Origin: Verrucomicrobiales bacterium
GTDB lineage: Bacteria; Verrucomicrobiota; Verrucomicrobiia; Limisphaerales; UBA11320
Direction: 5' to 3'
Length of the DNA stretch: 55,944 bases
NCBI GenBank assembly: GCA_016793885.1
Contig: JAEUHE010000154.1
Span: 1-55,944, forward strand
Below are positions 16,817 through 25,837 of this stretch, one piece after another (the stretch's first letter is position 1; every line of letters starts with the position of its first letter). Both the position numbers and the translations under genes were made by a program. The notes beneath the pieces are model-generated. The model did not search any database. It had not been told where the DNA came from and worked only from the letters and a program-made list of their open reading frames with translations.

Positions 16817-19159
16817 TCAAGGCTGCCGCAAGCGGTAGTACCGTGCCTTGTTATTGGCACCCGAGAGCGGTGCGCTGTAAGGGCTGGTGGCTCCGGCCAC
16901 AGTCTGCCAGCTGGCAGGTGACAGGCTCGTGGTGCTTTCCAGCACAGAGCCCACGGGAGGTGTCGGCCAGGTAATAACCGCGTTGCCGTTCGCGATGGAA
17001 ACACTCAGCTTCACCGGAGGCAACACCACCACGTTCGTCGTTATGGTGGAGGGAATATTTGCCAGTAACTCCAGATCGAACACCACATCACTGCTCGTGG
17101 CGCTGGATTGATGCAATTCCACAGCAATCTGATTTTCACCTTGGACGATGTTGGTCAAGGCAAACGTGATGCCGTTGGTCAAGGAAGCATCGCCCGCTCG
17201 ATCGGTGGCGAATGAGGTGTAGGTGGGAGTTCCCGTCATACCGAATCGGGCGGCAATTTGGCCATTCAGCCAAACCACGATTCCATCATCCACCACGTGC
17301 CCATAAGTAAGCCTCACGCCATTCGTGGCACCCCGGAAATCAAAGGTCTTCCGGAAGTAGTAGGTGATGAGACGGTTACCGTCCACGTCGCTCAGATTGA
17401 GCAAGATGTTCTTGGAAGGCAGCGGCACTTCTTCGTCTTCATTGTAGAAAAGGCCATTACCCACTTCCCAGCGGTTGTTTTCCACATAGGCCTTGGTCTG
17501 CCAACCCACTCCCACTGGAGGATTGGTGCCCTGCTGATAGTAATGCCACTCGCTCGCAAACGGGATCAGAGTGAACACACCACCGACCTGCACGGCCAAC
17601 CCGTTGTTGAGCGCATTGGCAACGCCGGCATTGTCGGTCAGATTGCGAGGAAGCAGCGTATAGCGAGCGCCCGCCGTCAGGGGAGCCGCCGGCTTGATCA
17701 AGATACTCTGGCCATCGATGTCTTCGATGGTGTTGATCGCGATGACTTCCCCAAGTTGGTTGGTCAAAGTGTAGTTGGCCTTGTCCAGGGCTGACGAGAG
17801 CTTCATGCTCTCAGAGAAGGTCAAGGTGATTCCCTCAGTGTCCTCTTCATAGATCGCAGAAACAATGGAAGGAGCTCCCACGTCCGGAATAACACTCAGA
17901 GTCGCGTTGCTGCTGACCGCCTTCACCGTCGCACTCGCAGCACCAATGACCTCAACGAACACTTTGGCGCCATTGTAAGCCAGAGGAACGGGCTTGATGC
18001 TCAACACCCGATTGGTGGCGTCAGCAATGGTGTTGGTCTTGCCATCGGCACCGACCAAGAACCACTTGTACTTGAAGGGTGCCTTGCCGTCCGGAAGCAC
18101 ATCGAAAGTTGCGGTAGTTCCTTCAACCACGTTGGTGAGGCTGATAGGGTGACGGACAATGCTGACCGGGCCACCCACTCGGTTGGTGTAGGTCTGGACC
18201 AATTCCAAACCAAATCCCGCGGTTCCATCCGCCGCCGTGCGCTGATGGACCTCAACGGCGAGATGGTTCACACCCTCCACGACTGCGTTATTAAAAGCAG
18301 GGAGCGTAAGCAGGCCCGTGGTGGGCCGCCAACTGAGAGCGCCGGACGCACTCGCCAGGGTTCGATAGGTGGGCGCGGTGATAGCTGCCGAGATGTTCGT
18401 GCGCCAAACCTCTTTGCCGTTCAAATAAACAATCGCGCCGTCATCGATGAAGTACTTCACTGCAAAGGTGCTGTTAAACAAGCTCCCGATAACGTTGAAC
18501 TTGGTTCGGTAATAGGCTGTGGTGGACGCCGTGTCGACTTCGTTGGGATAGCAGCACAGAGTCGTGTTCCCGTTGGGCGGCGGAGTGCCACCGACACCGA
18601 GATAAAAGCCGGCGAGCCCAAAGAGGAACTGGCTTTCGTAATCGTAGTCTATCTGGGCCCAAGAATTATCAGTGAACCGGAACTGAGCAAATTCCGGATA
18701 GTAGGCGTCGTCACGACGATACCATTCGCCCTCACGCGGGATCAGTGTCGAGACGGTGCGAATGACCACGGAGTTCGTGCCGACCATGACATTGTCGTTC
18801 GTGTCACTGAGACGGGCGACATACAGCCCCCAATCACGGTTTAGATCGAGTTCCTCTGCAAACGTAGCGACCACGTTAGTGGTCGAACGGGGTGTCACCG
18901 AGGTGTTGGTCTCCACAATGACGGCGGTCAAAGTCCTCACAGGAGAACCGCTCAGAGTACGAATCCGATAGTTGGTCGCTTGGAAGACGGAGTTGGTATC
19001 GATTCGCTCTGAGAACGTCACATGTACCTGATACATGTTCGTGGTGTAACGAGTGGCGGAAACGAGCGTCGGCGGGGTGGTATCAGCAGGATCGGCAGCT
19101 CTGACTGACACGGCCAACGCGAACGCCAGGACCAAAGGGGCAAGGAAGAAACGTCGCAT
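16817..19159 (-). CDS. Secreted multidomain Ig-like protein with C-terminal FYR-type module
   Basis: A 780-residue exported protein with a clear signal peptide (residues 1-21, ending SVRAAD). It has an internal duplication: two SbsA-like Ig domains (around 27-130 and 425-530, both with TFSE(R/S) motifs) are each followed by a lectin-like domain with a matching YFIDDGAIVYLNGKE and HVVDDGIVVWLNGQ segment (about 240-260 and 630-645). An Ig-like domain lies between them. The last 65 residues contain ITWPTPPVGSVLESTTSLS, then SWQTV and YYRLRQP; this module recurs in two other secreted proteins here. It is probably a surface or extracellular matrix protein; no catalytic domain is recognised. It has its own promoter and terminator. 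Confidence 0.75.
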   Translation of the reverse strand: MRRFFLAPLVLAFALAVSVRAADPADTTPPTLVSATRYTTNMYQVHVTFSERIDTNSVFQATNYRIRTLSGSPVRTLTAVIVETNTSVTPRSTTNVVATFAEELDLNRDWGLYVARLSDTNDNVMVGTNSVVIRTVSTLIPREGEWYRRDDAYYPEFAQFRFTDNSWAQIDYDYESQFLFGLAGFYLGVGGTPPPNGNTTLCCYPNEVDTASTTAYYRTKFNVIGSLFNSTFAVKYFIDDGAIVYLNGKEVWRTNISAAITAPTYRTLASASGALSWRPTTGLLTLPAFNNAVVEGVNHLAVEVHQRTAADGTAGFGLELVQTYTNRVGGPVSIVRHPISLTNVVEGTTATFDVLPDGKAPFKYKWFLVGADGKTNTIADATNRVLSIKPVPLAYNGAKVFVEVIGAASATVKAVSSNATLSVIPDVGAPSIVSAIYEEDTEGITLTFSESMKLSSALDKANYTLTNQLGEVIAINTIEDIDGQSILIKPAAPLTAGARYTLLPRNLTDNAGVANALNNGLAVQVGGVFTLIPFASEWHYYQQGTNPPVGVGWQTKAYVENNRWEVGNGLFYNEDEEVPLPSKNILLNLSDVDGNRLITYYFRKTFDFRGATNGVRLTYGHVVDDGIVVWLNGQIAARFGMTGTPTYTSFATDRAGDASLTNGITFALTNIVQGENQIAVELHQSSATSSDVVFDLELLANIPSTITTNVVVLPPVKLSVSIANGNAVITWPTPPVGSVLESTTSLSPASWQTVAGATSPYSAPLSGANNKARYYRLRQP

Positions 19160-19506
19160 AGGTTGTTGACTTCGATTTTGTACTATAACACGTGTTGACT
19201 ACATTCCCAAAATCCGGCACGTCGGGGTGTGAGAGCTGCCTTCGGCATCTCGCTCCAAAAATACGCACGCTGGCTTTCGGGAATGCATCTAAGAAAAGAG
19301 CATGACTTTTCAACTTTGGCAACTCGGAAAACGGGTTGGCCGTCAAGTTCCCAGCCTTTATTGGCATCGAAAACTGTATGCTTTTTGGACACTCCTGCCA
19401 ACCTAAGGGCTTCAAGCCACGACGTGCACGCCTATGCGCCTCGAGACAACGATCCCTCAATAACCTATCGACCAATCAGTTAGAAAACTTCAGAAGATTG
19501 CTCTTG
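19160..19506. other. Divergent intergenic region
   Basis: This gap of about 350 bases separates the secreted Ig-like gene (minus) from the phosphatidyltransferase gene (plus). It contains the promoter candidate at 19182-19210 and a 10-bp palindrome, AACACGTGTT (19187-19196). A plus-strand frame stays open through the right half of the region but its translation has no domain character. Confidence 0.4.
19182..19210 (-). promoter_or_regulatory. Candidate sigma-70-type promoter with palindromic spacer
   Basis: On the minus strand, TTGGGA and TATAGT are separated by 17 bases, ending about 22 bases before the start codon of the secreted Ig-like gene. The spacer contains the perfect palindrome AACACGTGTT, a plausible repressor or activator site. 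The spacing is ideal; the -35 box matches four of six consensus bases. Confidence 0.4.
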
Positions 19507-20730
19507 ATGCCTCTTTCGGTGTTCTCTAGAAACCCGCTCACTTCTATCTATGGGTACAACCATCCTGCAGGCCAAGTCCAGCACCTCACAAACCAGACAG
19601 CCAAGCTCTTGAGCCTTCCCGCTCTCATCTTCTGCCGTGAGGACCACGGGTCCCATCCTGTAGCCACTCTGCCCTTGCTCGACCGACTTGTCGTGGCGGC
19701 GTTTCGCGCAGGCTGTACCCCGATCCACATCGTGGCAGCATCCACCCCGCCAAACCTCCCACGCTCGCAAGCCTGGAACATCCCAGTGCAGCTCCACCTC
19801 GAAACGCCTAGGCTGGCAGGATCAGCCCTCATCATTCAGTCGACTTGGCTGCTCCAAGCGGCCGATCTTCAGCGCGCCATCGCTCAACAGGGCCGCCTGG
19901 TTACCGCCTGCGGACGCCCCATCCCAGCCGGGTTCATCTCTTTCGGCTCATCTATCTCACCTCAGTCTCGGCTCGACGACCCTCAGGCGCTGGAGACGGC
20001 ACTGAGCCAAGGTCCATCAGTCATGGCGGAAGGCATCACGCAGGAGGTCCTGGATGCCCCATCAGCGAAGAAAGCCAGCCAAGCCTTGTGGGATTCAATC
20101 ACCAGCAGCAGCGACGGCTTCGTGGATCGGTGGTTCAACCGCCCCATGGGACGGGCCATCTTCTCGAAAGCTTTCGTCCGGACGCCCATCACCCCCAACC
20201 AAATCTCCCTGTTGTCGATCGGCGTAGGCGTGCTCGGCGCTTGGTTCATTGCCTCGGGGGAACGCGCTTCGACCATCTGGGGGGCCCTGCTGTTTCAGTT
20301 ATCGGCCGTTATCGATTGCGTGGACGGAGATGTAGCCCGAATCCTGTTCAAGGAGTCTAAACTGGGGAAATGGCTCGATCTTGGGGGAGATCAGGTCGTC
20401 CACATCTCGATCTTTGGCGCAATCGCGTGGGGCCTTCATCGGGCTGGCTCCGAGGCGCCCGTTCTCATGCTGGGGGCTGCTTGTATCGTGGGAGCAATCC
20501 TGTCGTTCGCAGTGGTTCTGCATGGCATTCTTCGTCCGCCCCCAGGTCCAGCCCACTCCCGGCTTCAAGCCTTCATCGACGGGGCTACCTCACGGGATTT
20601 CTCGGTCCTGGTGCTGGCGTTGGCTGCCATCGGCAGGTTGGAGTGGTTTCTGTGGCTGACTGCCATCGGGTCTCAGGTTTTCTGGATCACAGCCCTTCTC
20701 CTGCAACGCGATAGGAGTCCGGGAAAATGA
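19507..20730 (+). CDS. CDP-alcohol phosphatidyltransferase with degenerate N-terminal nucleotidyltransferase-like domain
   Basis: A 407-residue membrane enzyme. The C-terminal half carries the complete CDP-alcohol phosphotransferase signature D273-G-x2-A277-R278-x8-G287-x3-D291-x3-D295 and about six helices; these enzymes move a phospho-alcohol from a CDP-linked donor to an acceptor alcohol, making phospholipids or phosphodiester polyols. Residues 30-170 resemble a sugar nucleotidyltransferase fold (ALIFCRED...LPLLDRLVVAAFRAGCTPIHIVAA) but lack the Gly-rich G-x-G-x-R loop. A similar fused arrangement occurs in bifunctional inositol-phosphate cytidylyltransferase/DIPP synthases. ATG 19507 was chosen; the upstream frame is not domain-like. 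The next gene's ATG overlaps its stop codon. Confidence 0.8.
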   Translation: MPLSVFSRNPLTSIYGYNHPAGQVQHLTNQTAKLLSLPALIFCREDHGSHPVATLPLLDRLVVAAFRAGCTPIHIVAASTPPNLPRSQAWNIPVQLHLETPRLAGSALIIQSTWLLQAADLQRAIAQQGRLVTACGRPIPAGFISFGSSISPQSRLDDPQALETALSQGPSVMAEGITQEVLDAPSAKKASQALWDSITSSSDGFVDRWFNRPMGRAIFSKAFVRTPITPNQISLLSIGVGVLGAWFIASGERASTIWGALLFQLSAVIDCVDGDVARILFKESKLGKWLDLGGDQVVHISIFGAIAWGLHRAGSEAPVLMLGAACIVGAILSFAVVLHGILRPPPGPAHSRLQAFIDGATSRDFSVLVLALAAIGRLEWFLWLTAIGSQVFWITALLLQRDRSPGK

Positions 20731-21728
20731 AGTGGGCGGTGAAAGCCCTGCTCTCGGGTGTGGGGGTATGGATCTGCCTCCAGCTGCTCAAGCAGGTCGA
20801 TGCTGAGGAACTTAAGCGCAGTCTGGGAGTGCTGGGGTTCTGGGCGCCGACGGTATTGATTCCCTATTTCGGCGTTTACCTCATCGACGCGGCAGCGTGG
20901 CGGGCGTGCTTCGGAGCAGCAGGGATTCGATCCATCCCCTTCGCCACGCTGCTGCGGATTCGCTGGTGCGGCGAGTCGCTGAACAATGTCGTACCTTCGG
21001 CCTATGTGGGCGGGGAGGCTCTCAAAGTCGTCCTACTTGCTAAACGTGGGATCCCAACTGACCAAGCCACCGCGGCAGCCGTTATCTCCAAGACCGTGCA
21101 GACCCTGGCTCAACTGATCGTCCTCGCCGCCGCCGCGCTGGCATTCTTGAGCTTGGTTCCCTCCGACTCTCCTCTCCGTGGCGGACTCCTGGTCGTGATG
21201 CTTGGCACCCTAACGCTGGTGGCAGGGCTTTTCTGGATTCAACGCCGGGGGATCTTTGGAACCCTGGCTGATCTGCTCAAGCGGCTGGGTATTCATCTGG
21301 CCATCCTGGAAAAGTCGCGCCCGAAGTGGCAACCCATCGACCAGACTATCACTCGGTTCTACGGGCAGGAGCGCCCCCACTTTTTTAAAGCGTTGTTGCT
21401 GTATTGCCTGGGCTGGCTGCTGGATAGCCTGGAAGTCTGGTGGTTTGCCTATCTGATCGGGCATCCCATCAGCTGGTTCCAGGCGCTCTCCGTCGAAGCG
21501 TTTGTTGGCGTCGCCAAGATCCTGGGGTTATTCGTGCCCGGTGCGCTCGGAATCCAGGAATCGGGCATCCTGCTGGTGGGGCGAGCGGTCGGGCTCTCCG
21601 ATTCGTTCTGCCTCGCCTACGCCTTGGTTCGTCGGGCGCGCGAGATCTTGTTCGCGCTTATCGGCTGGGGGCTCTTCACCTGGGAGGGCATTCCGCTGAA
21701 GGCGGTAGGGATGACCAAACGAGCCTGA
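20727..21728 (+). CDS. Lysylphosphatidylglycerol-synthase-type flippase-like membrane protein (UPF0104)
   Basis: A 333-residue protein with about eight membrane helices and the conserved SLNNVVPSAYVGGEALKVVLL segment and GVAKILGLFVPGALGIQE segment typical of the LPG_synthase_TM/UPF0104 family. The soluble aminoacyl-transferase domain of MprF is absent. Relatives flip aminoacylated or glycosylated lipids across membranes. Its ATG overlaps the stop of the phosphatidyltransferase (ATGA), so the two are translated together; a joint role, synthesis of a lipid-linked product and its flipping, is a fair inference. Confidence 0.8.
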   Translation: MKWAVKALLSGVGVWICLQLLKQVDAEELKRSLGVLGFWAPTVLIPYFGVYLIDAAAWRACFGAAGIRSIPFATLLRIRWCGESLNNVVPSAYVGGEALKVVLLAKRGIPTDQATAAAVISKTVQTLAQLIVLAAAALAFLSLVPSDSPLRGGLLVVMLGTLTLVAGLFWIQRRGIFGTLADLLKRLGIHLAILEKSRPKWQPIDQTITRFYGQERPHFFKALLLYCLGWLLDSLEVWWFAYLIGHPISWFQALSVEAFVGVAKILGLFVPGALGIQESGILLVGRAVGLSDSFCLAYALVRRAREILFALIGWGLFTWEGIPLKAVGMTKRA

Positions 21729-21807
21729 TCGGGATTCGCGGCCATGCCACGGATTCACTTTTCACTTTCCCGCTCCACCAGGGCTGGCGCACCATGATCG
21801 CCACATC

Positions 21808-22617
21808 ATGAAGAACTTGTTTGATCTGACGAATGAGGTGGCGGTGGTCATTGGAGCAACGGGGGTCCTAGGTGGCGCACTGGCGGAAGGCCTGGCCGCG
21901 GCGGGTGCTGCGATTGCCGTGGTCGGACGAAACGAAGAGCGAGGAGCAGCGCGGGTCGCAGCCATCCGGAAGAGCCAGGGACGGGCGGCATTCTTCCCGG
22001 CCGACGCCTCCAACCCTGCCCAGCTCAAGCAAGCCCATGAAGCCATTCTCCGCGAGCTCGGAGCCCCCACGATCCTAGTCAACGCGGCCGGGGGTAACGA
22101 CCCCAAGGTGACCGTCACTGCGGATCACCCCTTTGAGTCGATTGCATTGTCAGACTGGCAAGCCAATTTCGATCTGAACCTGGTGGGAGGCGCCTTGCTG
22201 CCGTGCCAGGAATTTGGGCCGGCCATGTGCGAGCGTGGAAAAGGGAGCATCATCAACATTGCGAGCGTCTCGGCGCATCTGCCCCTTTCACGAGTTGTGA
22301 GTTATTCGGCAGCGAAAGCAGCGGTGCTGAGTCTGACGCGCTTCCTTGCCCGAGAGTGGGCTCCTCGCGGCGTTCGGGTCAACTCGCTGACCCCGGGGTT
22401 CTTCCCAGCGGAGCAGAACCGCAAGTTGTTGTTTCAGGAGGACGGTTCGCCCACGGCCAGGACGCAATCCATTTGGGGCCACACGCCGATGAAACGCTTC
22501 GGCAGTCCCGAGGAACTGGTGGGGGCCGTGGTCTTTCTAGCCAGCGCAAAAGCCAGCGGCTTCGTGACTGGCACCGACCTCGCCGTCGATGGTGGTTTCC
22601 TGTCTCAAACCATTTAA
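21808..22617 (+). CDS. SDR-family oxidoreductase (aldonate/fructuronate-reductase-like)
   Basis: A 269-residue short-chain dehydrogenase. It has the nucleotide-binding GATGVLGGALA loop (16-26), VGRNEERG after beta-2 that suggests NADP(H) tolerance, N124, the catalytic S153/S155, and Y166-x3-K170. The C-terminal 'TGTDLAVDGGFLSQTI' type ending is standard. The overall pattern resembles the SDR group annotated as D-mannonate oxidoreductase or gluconate 5-dehydrogenase. The LarA-like racemase gene starts 18 bases downstream, which suggests the two enzymes process a common hydroxy acid. Confidence 0.8.
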   Translation: MKNLFDLTNEVAVVIGATGVLGGALAEGLAAAGAAIAVVGRNEERGAARVAAIRKSQGRAAFFPADASNPAQLKQAHEAILRELGAPTILVNAAGGNDPKVTVTADHPFESIALSDWQANFDLNLVGGALLPCQEFGPAMCERGKGSIINIASVSAHLPLSRVVSYSAAKAAVLSLTRFLAREWAPRGVRVNSLTPGFFPAEQNRKLLFQEDGSPTARTQSIWGHTPMKRFGSPEELVGAVVFLASAKASGFVTGTDLAVDGGFLSQTI

Positions 22618-22634
22618 CCAACCCGCCGAAAATC

Positions 22635-23936
22635 ATGGCCACCATGCTTCCTTCCTTGATAGCTGAGGCGTCCGTCACCGAGGGCTCGCTGGCCGATGCC
22701 CAGGTCAGCGAGGTTGTCGCCCGCTGCTGCGCCCGAGAGGCGTATGCCAACAAGCGCGTGTTGCTGATCATTCCTGACGGCACCCGAACCGCGCCGGTCG
22801 GACTTCTCTTTAAAACGCTGTTCGCGCAAATCGGTGGCGCCGTGAAAACGATCGATATTCTGGTCGCTCTCGGGACCCATCAGCCGATGAGCGAAGCAGC
22901 CATCTGCGATCGACTGGAAATCACCGCCGAGGAAAGGCGGGACCGGTACGGTCGAGTTCGGTTCTTCAACCACGAATGGGATAACCCAGCGGCGCTGCAG
23001 ACGATTGGAACACTCACCGCGGCGGAGATCAGCGAGCTGTCTGGAGGAAGATTTTCGATGGATGTGCCGGTGGAGATCAACCGGCGAGTGTTCGACTATG
23101 ATGAGCTGATCATCATCGGGCCGGTGTTTCCCCATGAAGTCGTAGGATTCTCCGGAGGCAACAAATACCTCTTTCCCGGGATAGGCGGGCCCAAGATTCT
23201 AGATTTCTTTCATTGGCTGGCGGGTGTGATTACCAACCCCCGGATCATAGGCAACAAGTGGACTCCTGTCCGCAAGGTCGTGGATCGGGCCGGGGCCCTC
23301 GTGACAGTGCCAAAGAAGTGCCTGGCAATGGTAGTGACGCCCGACAAGCGGCTCGTCGGCCTCTTCGGCGGCACCCCCGAGGGAGCGTGGGACGCGGCCA
23401 GCCGGCTCTCAGACCAGGTCCATATTCTCTACAAGGATCATCCGTATCACACCGTGATCTCCGTGCTTCCGCCCATGTACGATGAGGTATGGGTGGGAGG
23501 CAAGGGCATGTACAAGTTGGAGCCGGTGGTTGCCGACGGGGGTGAGGTGATCCTTTACGGACCTCACATCCATGAAATCTGCCTGACCCATGGAGCCAAC
23601 ATACGAAAACTGGGTTACCACTGTCGCGACTACTTCCTCAAGCAATGGGACCGGTTCAAACATTTTCCCTGGGGAGTGATTGCACACTGCACCCACGTCC
23701 GAGGCATCGGAACCTATGAGAACGGCGTAGAGAACTGCCGGATCAAGGTCACACTCGCGACGGGGATTCCGGAGTCCGTGTGTCGTGAGGTGAATCTTGG
23801 CTACCGAGACCCGGCCTCGATCCGAGTGGAAGACTACGCCCATCGAGAGTCAGAAGGCATTCTGGTGGTACCCAAGGCAGGGGAGATGCTGTACCGACTC
23901 AAGAATCCCCCGGCCTGGGCTCGGGTGGAGGGTTAG
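22635..23936 (+). CDS. LarA-family nickel-dependent racemase/epimerase
   Basis: A 433-residue protein of the LarA (DUF2088) family, whose members racemise or epimerise 2-hydroxy acids with a nickel-pincer nucleotide cofactor. The key residues of Lactobacillus LarA are matched with the same spacing: H167 (PHEVVGFSGG), K177 (GGNKYLFPG), the lysine that carries the cofactor, and H193 (FFHW), equal to H174/K184/H200. Upstream are DGTRTAP (48-54) and H82 in LGTHQPM. The cofactor-making larB, larC and larE genes are not in the window. ATG 22635 is used; ATG 22644 is possible. It probably forms an operon with the SDR gene, suggesting a sugar-acid rather than lactate substrate (inference). Confidence 0.83.
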   Translation: MATMLPSLIAEASVTEGSLADAQVSEVVARCCAREAYANKRVLLIIPDGTRTAPVGLLFKTLFAQIGGAVKTIDILVALGTHQPMSEAAICDRLEITAEERRDRYGRVRFFNHEWDNPAALQTIGTLTAAEISELSGGRFSMDVPVEINRRVFDYDELIIIGPVFPHEVVGFSGGNKYLFPGIGGPKILDFFHWLAGVITNPRIIGNKWTPVRKVVDRAGALVTVPKKCLAMVVTPDKRLVGLFGGTPEGAWDAASRLSDQVHILYKDHPYHTVISVLPPMYDEVWVGGKGMYKLEPVVADGGEVILYGPHIHEICLTHGANIRKLGYHCRDYFLKQWDRFKHFPWGVIAHCTHVRGIGTYENGVENCRIKVTLATGIPESVCREVNLGYRDPASIRVEDYAHRESEGILVVPKAGEMLYRLKNPPAWARVEG

Positions 23937-24100
23937 CCCACCAGCCCATTCCTTGGAATTATCGTGATGACATACGGTTCCGTACCACCTACCTTCCGCG
24001 CCATCTCTTCGGTGTAACGCCGTTTCAGCCGTCGTTTTTGGTCTGTCGTATCCTCTTTTGACCCCCGGGGAGAGTCGGTCCCTAAACAATACTATTAACC

Positions 24101-25714
24101 ATGACGACTACTCACACCGTTCATCGAACTCCCCAAAAAAGAGGCCTATTCCCCTGCCAACTCCTGCTCGGATTCAGCGCCGCCGCACTATGCACTCAGC
24201 CCATCGAAAGCTGGGCTGGCCCCAAAGGAACGATTCACGCCCGATACCTTTCGGTCTCGCCCACCATGGACGGCCGGCTCAGCGATTGGCCGCTAGACCA
24301 ATACCAAGTCATAGCCCAGCATCCGGAGTTCCCCGAGGTACGCGATTCTGATTCGTCGTTCGCGGACGGCAACCAACTGGTGTTCAGCCTGGATCGGATC
24401 GGCCGATTCAACCAGACCTCCTTTCTGGCCTGGATCGATGGCGACCGTTACAGTGACTTTGGCTCCTCGGTGTATTTCGGATACGATTCCAAGTTTCTCT
24501 ATGTGTTGGCGGTGACAATCGATGACGTCGCTCAAGGAGGACGCGACACCACCGAGTTCGGTTCCTCCGGTGGGCTCAACGACGGATTCGGTTTGCTCAT
24601 CGATGCCCGAGGCGACAGCGCGGAGTGTGTTGCGGACCGAGACTTTCCTCGATTCAACAACGGCACGCCCCACACCGACGACTTTCAGATCACAGCGGCC
24701 TTGAACGACCGCTTCAAGCCCGCCGGAGCTGATGCAGACGAACGGGGTGCCCGGCAGGTCATTGAGCAGGCTGGATTGCCGGCGCTGATGGCAGTGAGAG
24801 GGGGCGCCGTGGGCCAATACCAGCAGGCGTTGGACCGATCCAACACCTCGGACGGTCAAAGAGATATCGTTGCGCGACACTACAGTGATTTACGAGCCGC
24901 GGGGGCGCTGAATCCCGAGCTATTCGACGAAAGCACTCGCATTTTCTCGGGGTACATCATCGAGATGAGAATCCCGTTCTCGGCGTCCATAGGGTTCGTT
25001 CCAGACCATGACATGGGGATCGAGCTGTTCTGGCGAGATGCGGACGGGACCAACGATCCGGGGCACGGGGCCAACGATGTATCTTGGGGAGCATGGGCGC
25101 AGAGCAGCGAATTGGACTGCGCCAATCCACGTTTCTCGCTCATGAACGCGGCGAATTGGGCCAAGCTGGTCTTCGATGGGGCGGCGTCCATCGGCAACAT
25201 TGTTTTCCGGGACAGCAACGCCAATGGGATCCAAGACGCCGGAGAACTCGGCGTGGATGGGGTCAGAGTAGAAGTCATCCGGTGCGAGGACAACACCGTG
25301 ATGGGGGTCACAACGACCAGCGACGGAGGCTTGTATAGCTTCGCACTCCAACCAGGCGACTACCGCCTCAAGTTTAGCGGTCTACCCGCGAGCCATGTTT
25401 TCAGCCCATCGACACCGAGTCCCAACTCCGACGCCTTGGACAGCGATTCCGATCCCGGCACCGGGATGACCGACTGCACCACACTGATCGCGGGTGAAAG
25501 CGACTCGGACTGGGATGCGGGAATCTATCCGCTCGAGCGGCCCCAAATCCGAAGACAGGGGAACAGCCTGGTTCTCAGTTGGTCGGGACAGGGAACCGTC
25601 GAGCAGACCGATTCCTTGATCGGAGGAGGTCAATGGTCCGCGGTTCAGAACGCGAAGAGTCCCTTTACCATAGCGCCATCAACCACCTACCGGTTCTATC
25701 GTGTGGTCCGCTGA
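24101..25714 (+). CDS. Secreted CBM9-like/SdrD-B-domain protein with C-terminal FYR-type module
   Basis: A 537-residue exported protein. A signal region (hydrophobic about 17-33) precedes a CBM9-like beta-sandwich (about 45-355; starts TMDGRLSDWPLD, with DGFGLLIDARGD and a late ELFWRDADGTND). Residues 362-480 form an SdrD-B/Cna-B type domain (IVFRDSNANGIQDAGELGVDG and the SDSDPGTGMTD end), a rigid stalk module with Asp-rich calcium-binding loops. The last 55 residues (LVLSWSG...VEQTDSL...QWSAV...FYRVVR) match the C-terminal module of two other secreted proteins in this window. It is likely a cell-surface glycan-binding protein; no catalytic site was recognised. Confidence 0.72.
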   Translation: MTTTHTVHRTPQKRGLFPCQLLLGFSAAALCTQPIESWAGPKGTIHARYLSVSPTMDGRLSDWPLDQYQVIAQHPEFPEVRDSDSSFADGNQLVFSLDRIGRFNQTSFLAWIDGDRYSDFGSSVYFGYDSKFLYVLAVTIDDVAQGGRDTTEFGSSGGLNDGFGLLIDARGDSAECVADRDFPRFNNGTPHTDDFQITAALNDRFKPAGADADERGARQVIEQAGLPALMAVRGGAVGQYQQALDRSNTSDGQRDIVARHYSDLRAAGALNPELFDESTRIFSGYIIEMRIPFSASIGFVPDHDMGIELFWRDADGTNDPGHGANDVSWGAWAQSSELDCANPRFSLMNAANWAKLVFDGAASIGNIVFRDSNANGIQDAGELGVDGVRVEVIRCEDNTVMGVTTTSDGGLYSFALQPGDYRLKFSGLPASHVFSPSTPSPNSDALDSDSDPGTGMTDCTTLIAGESDSDWDAGIYPLERPQIRRQGNSLVLSWSGQGTVEQTDSLIGGGQWSAVQNAKSPFTIAPSTTYRFYRVVR

Positions 25715-25738
25715 TAGAGCCCAAGGGCCGACACGGAA

Positions 25739-25798
25739 ACGCAGCGGGTAAGATCACGAGAAAACCCAACGGTTACCTCGAGATCACGCCCGCTGCGT
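25739..25798. terminator. Inverted repeat between convergent genes, probable terminator
   Basis: A perfect 10-bp inverted repeat, ACGCAGCGGG (25739-25748) and CCCGCTGCGT (25789-25798), with a 40-base loop that contains a short direct repeat AGATCACG, lies in the gap between the secreted CBM9-like gene and the convergent NtrC-type regulator. It may end transcription from one or both sides. Confidence 0.4.
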
Positions 25799-25837
25799 CA
25801 AAGTAGGAAGGAAAGGCCGCGGAAACACCGGCGCGCC

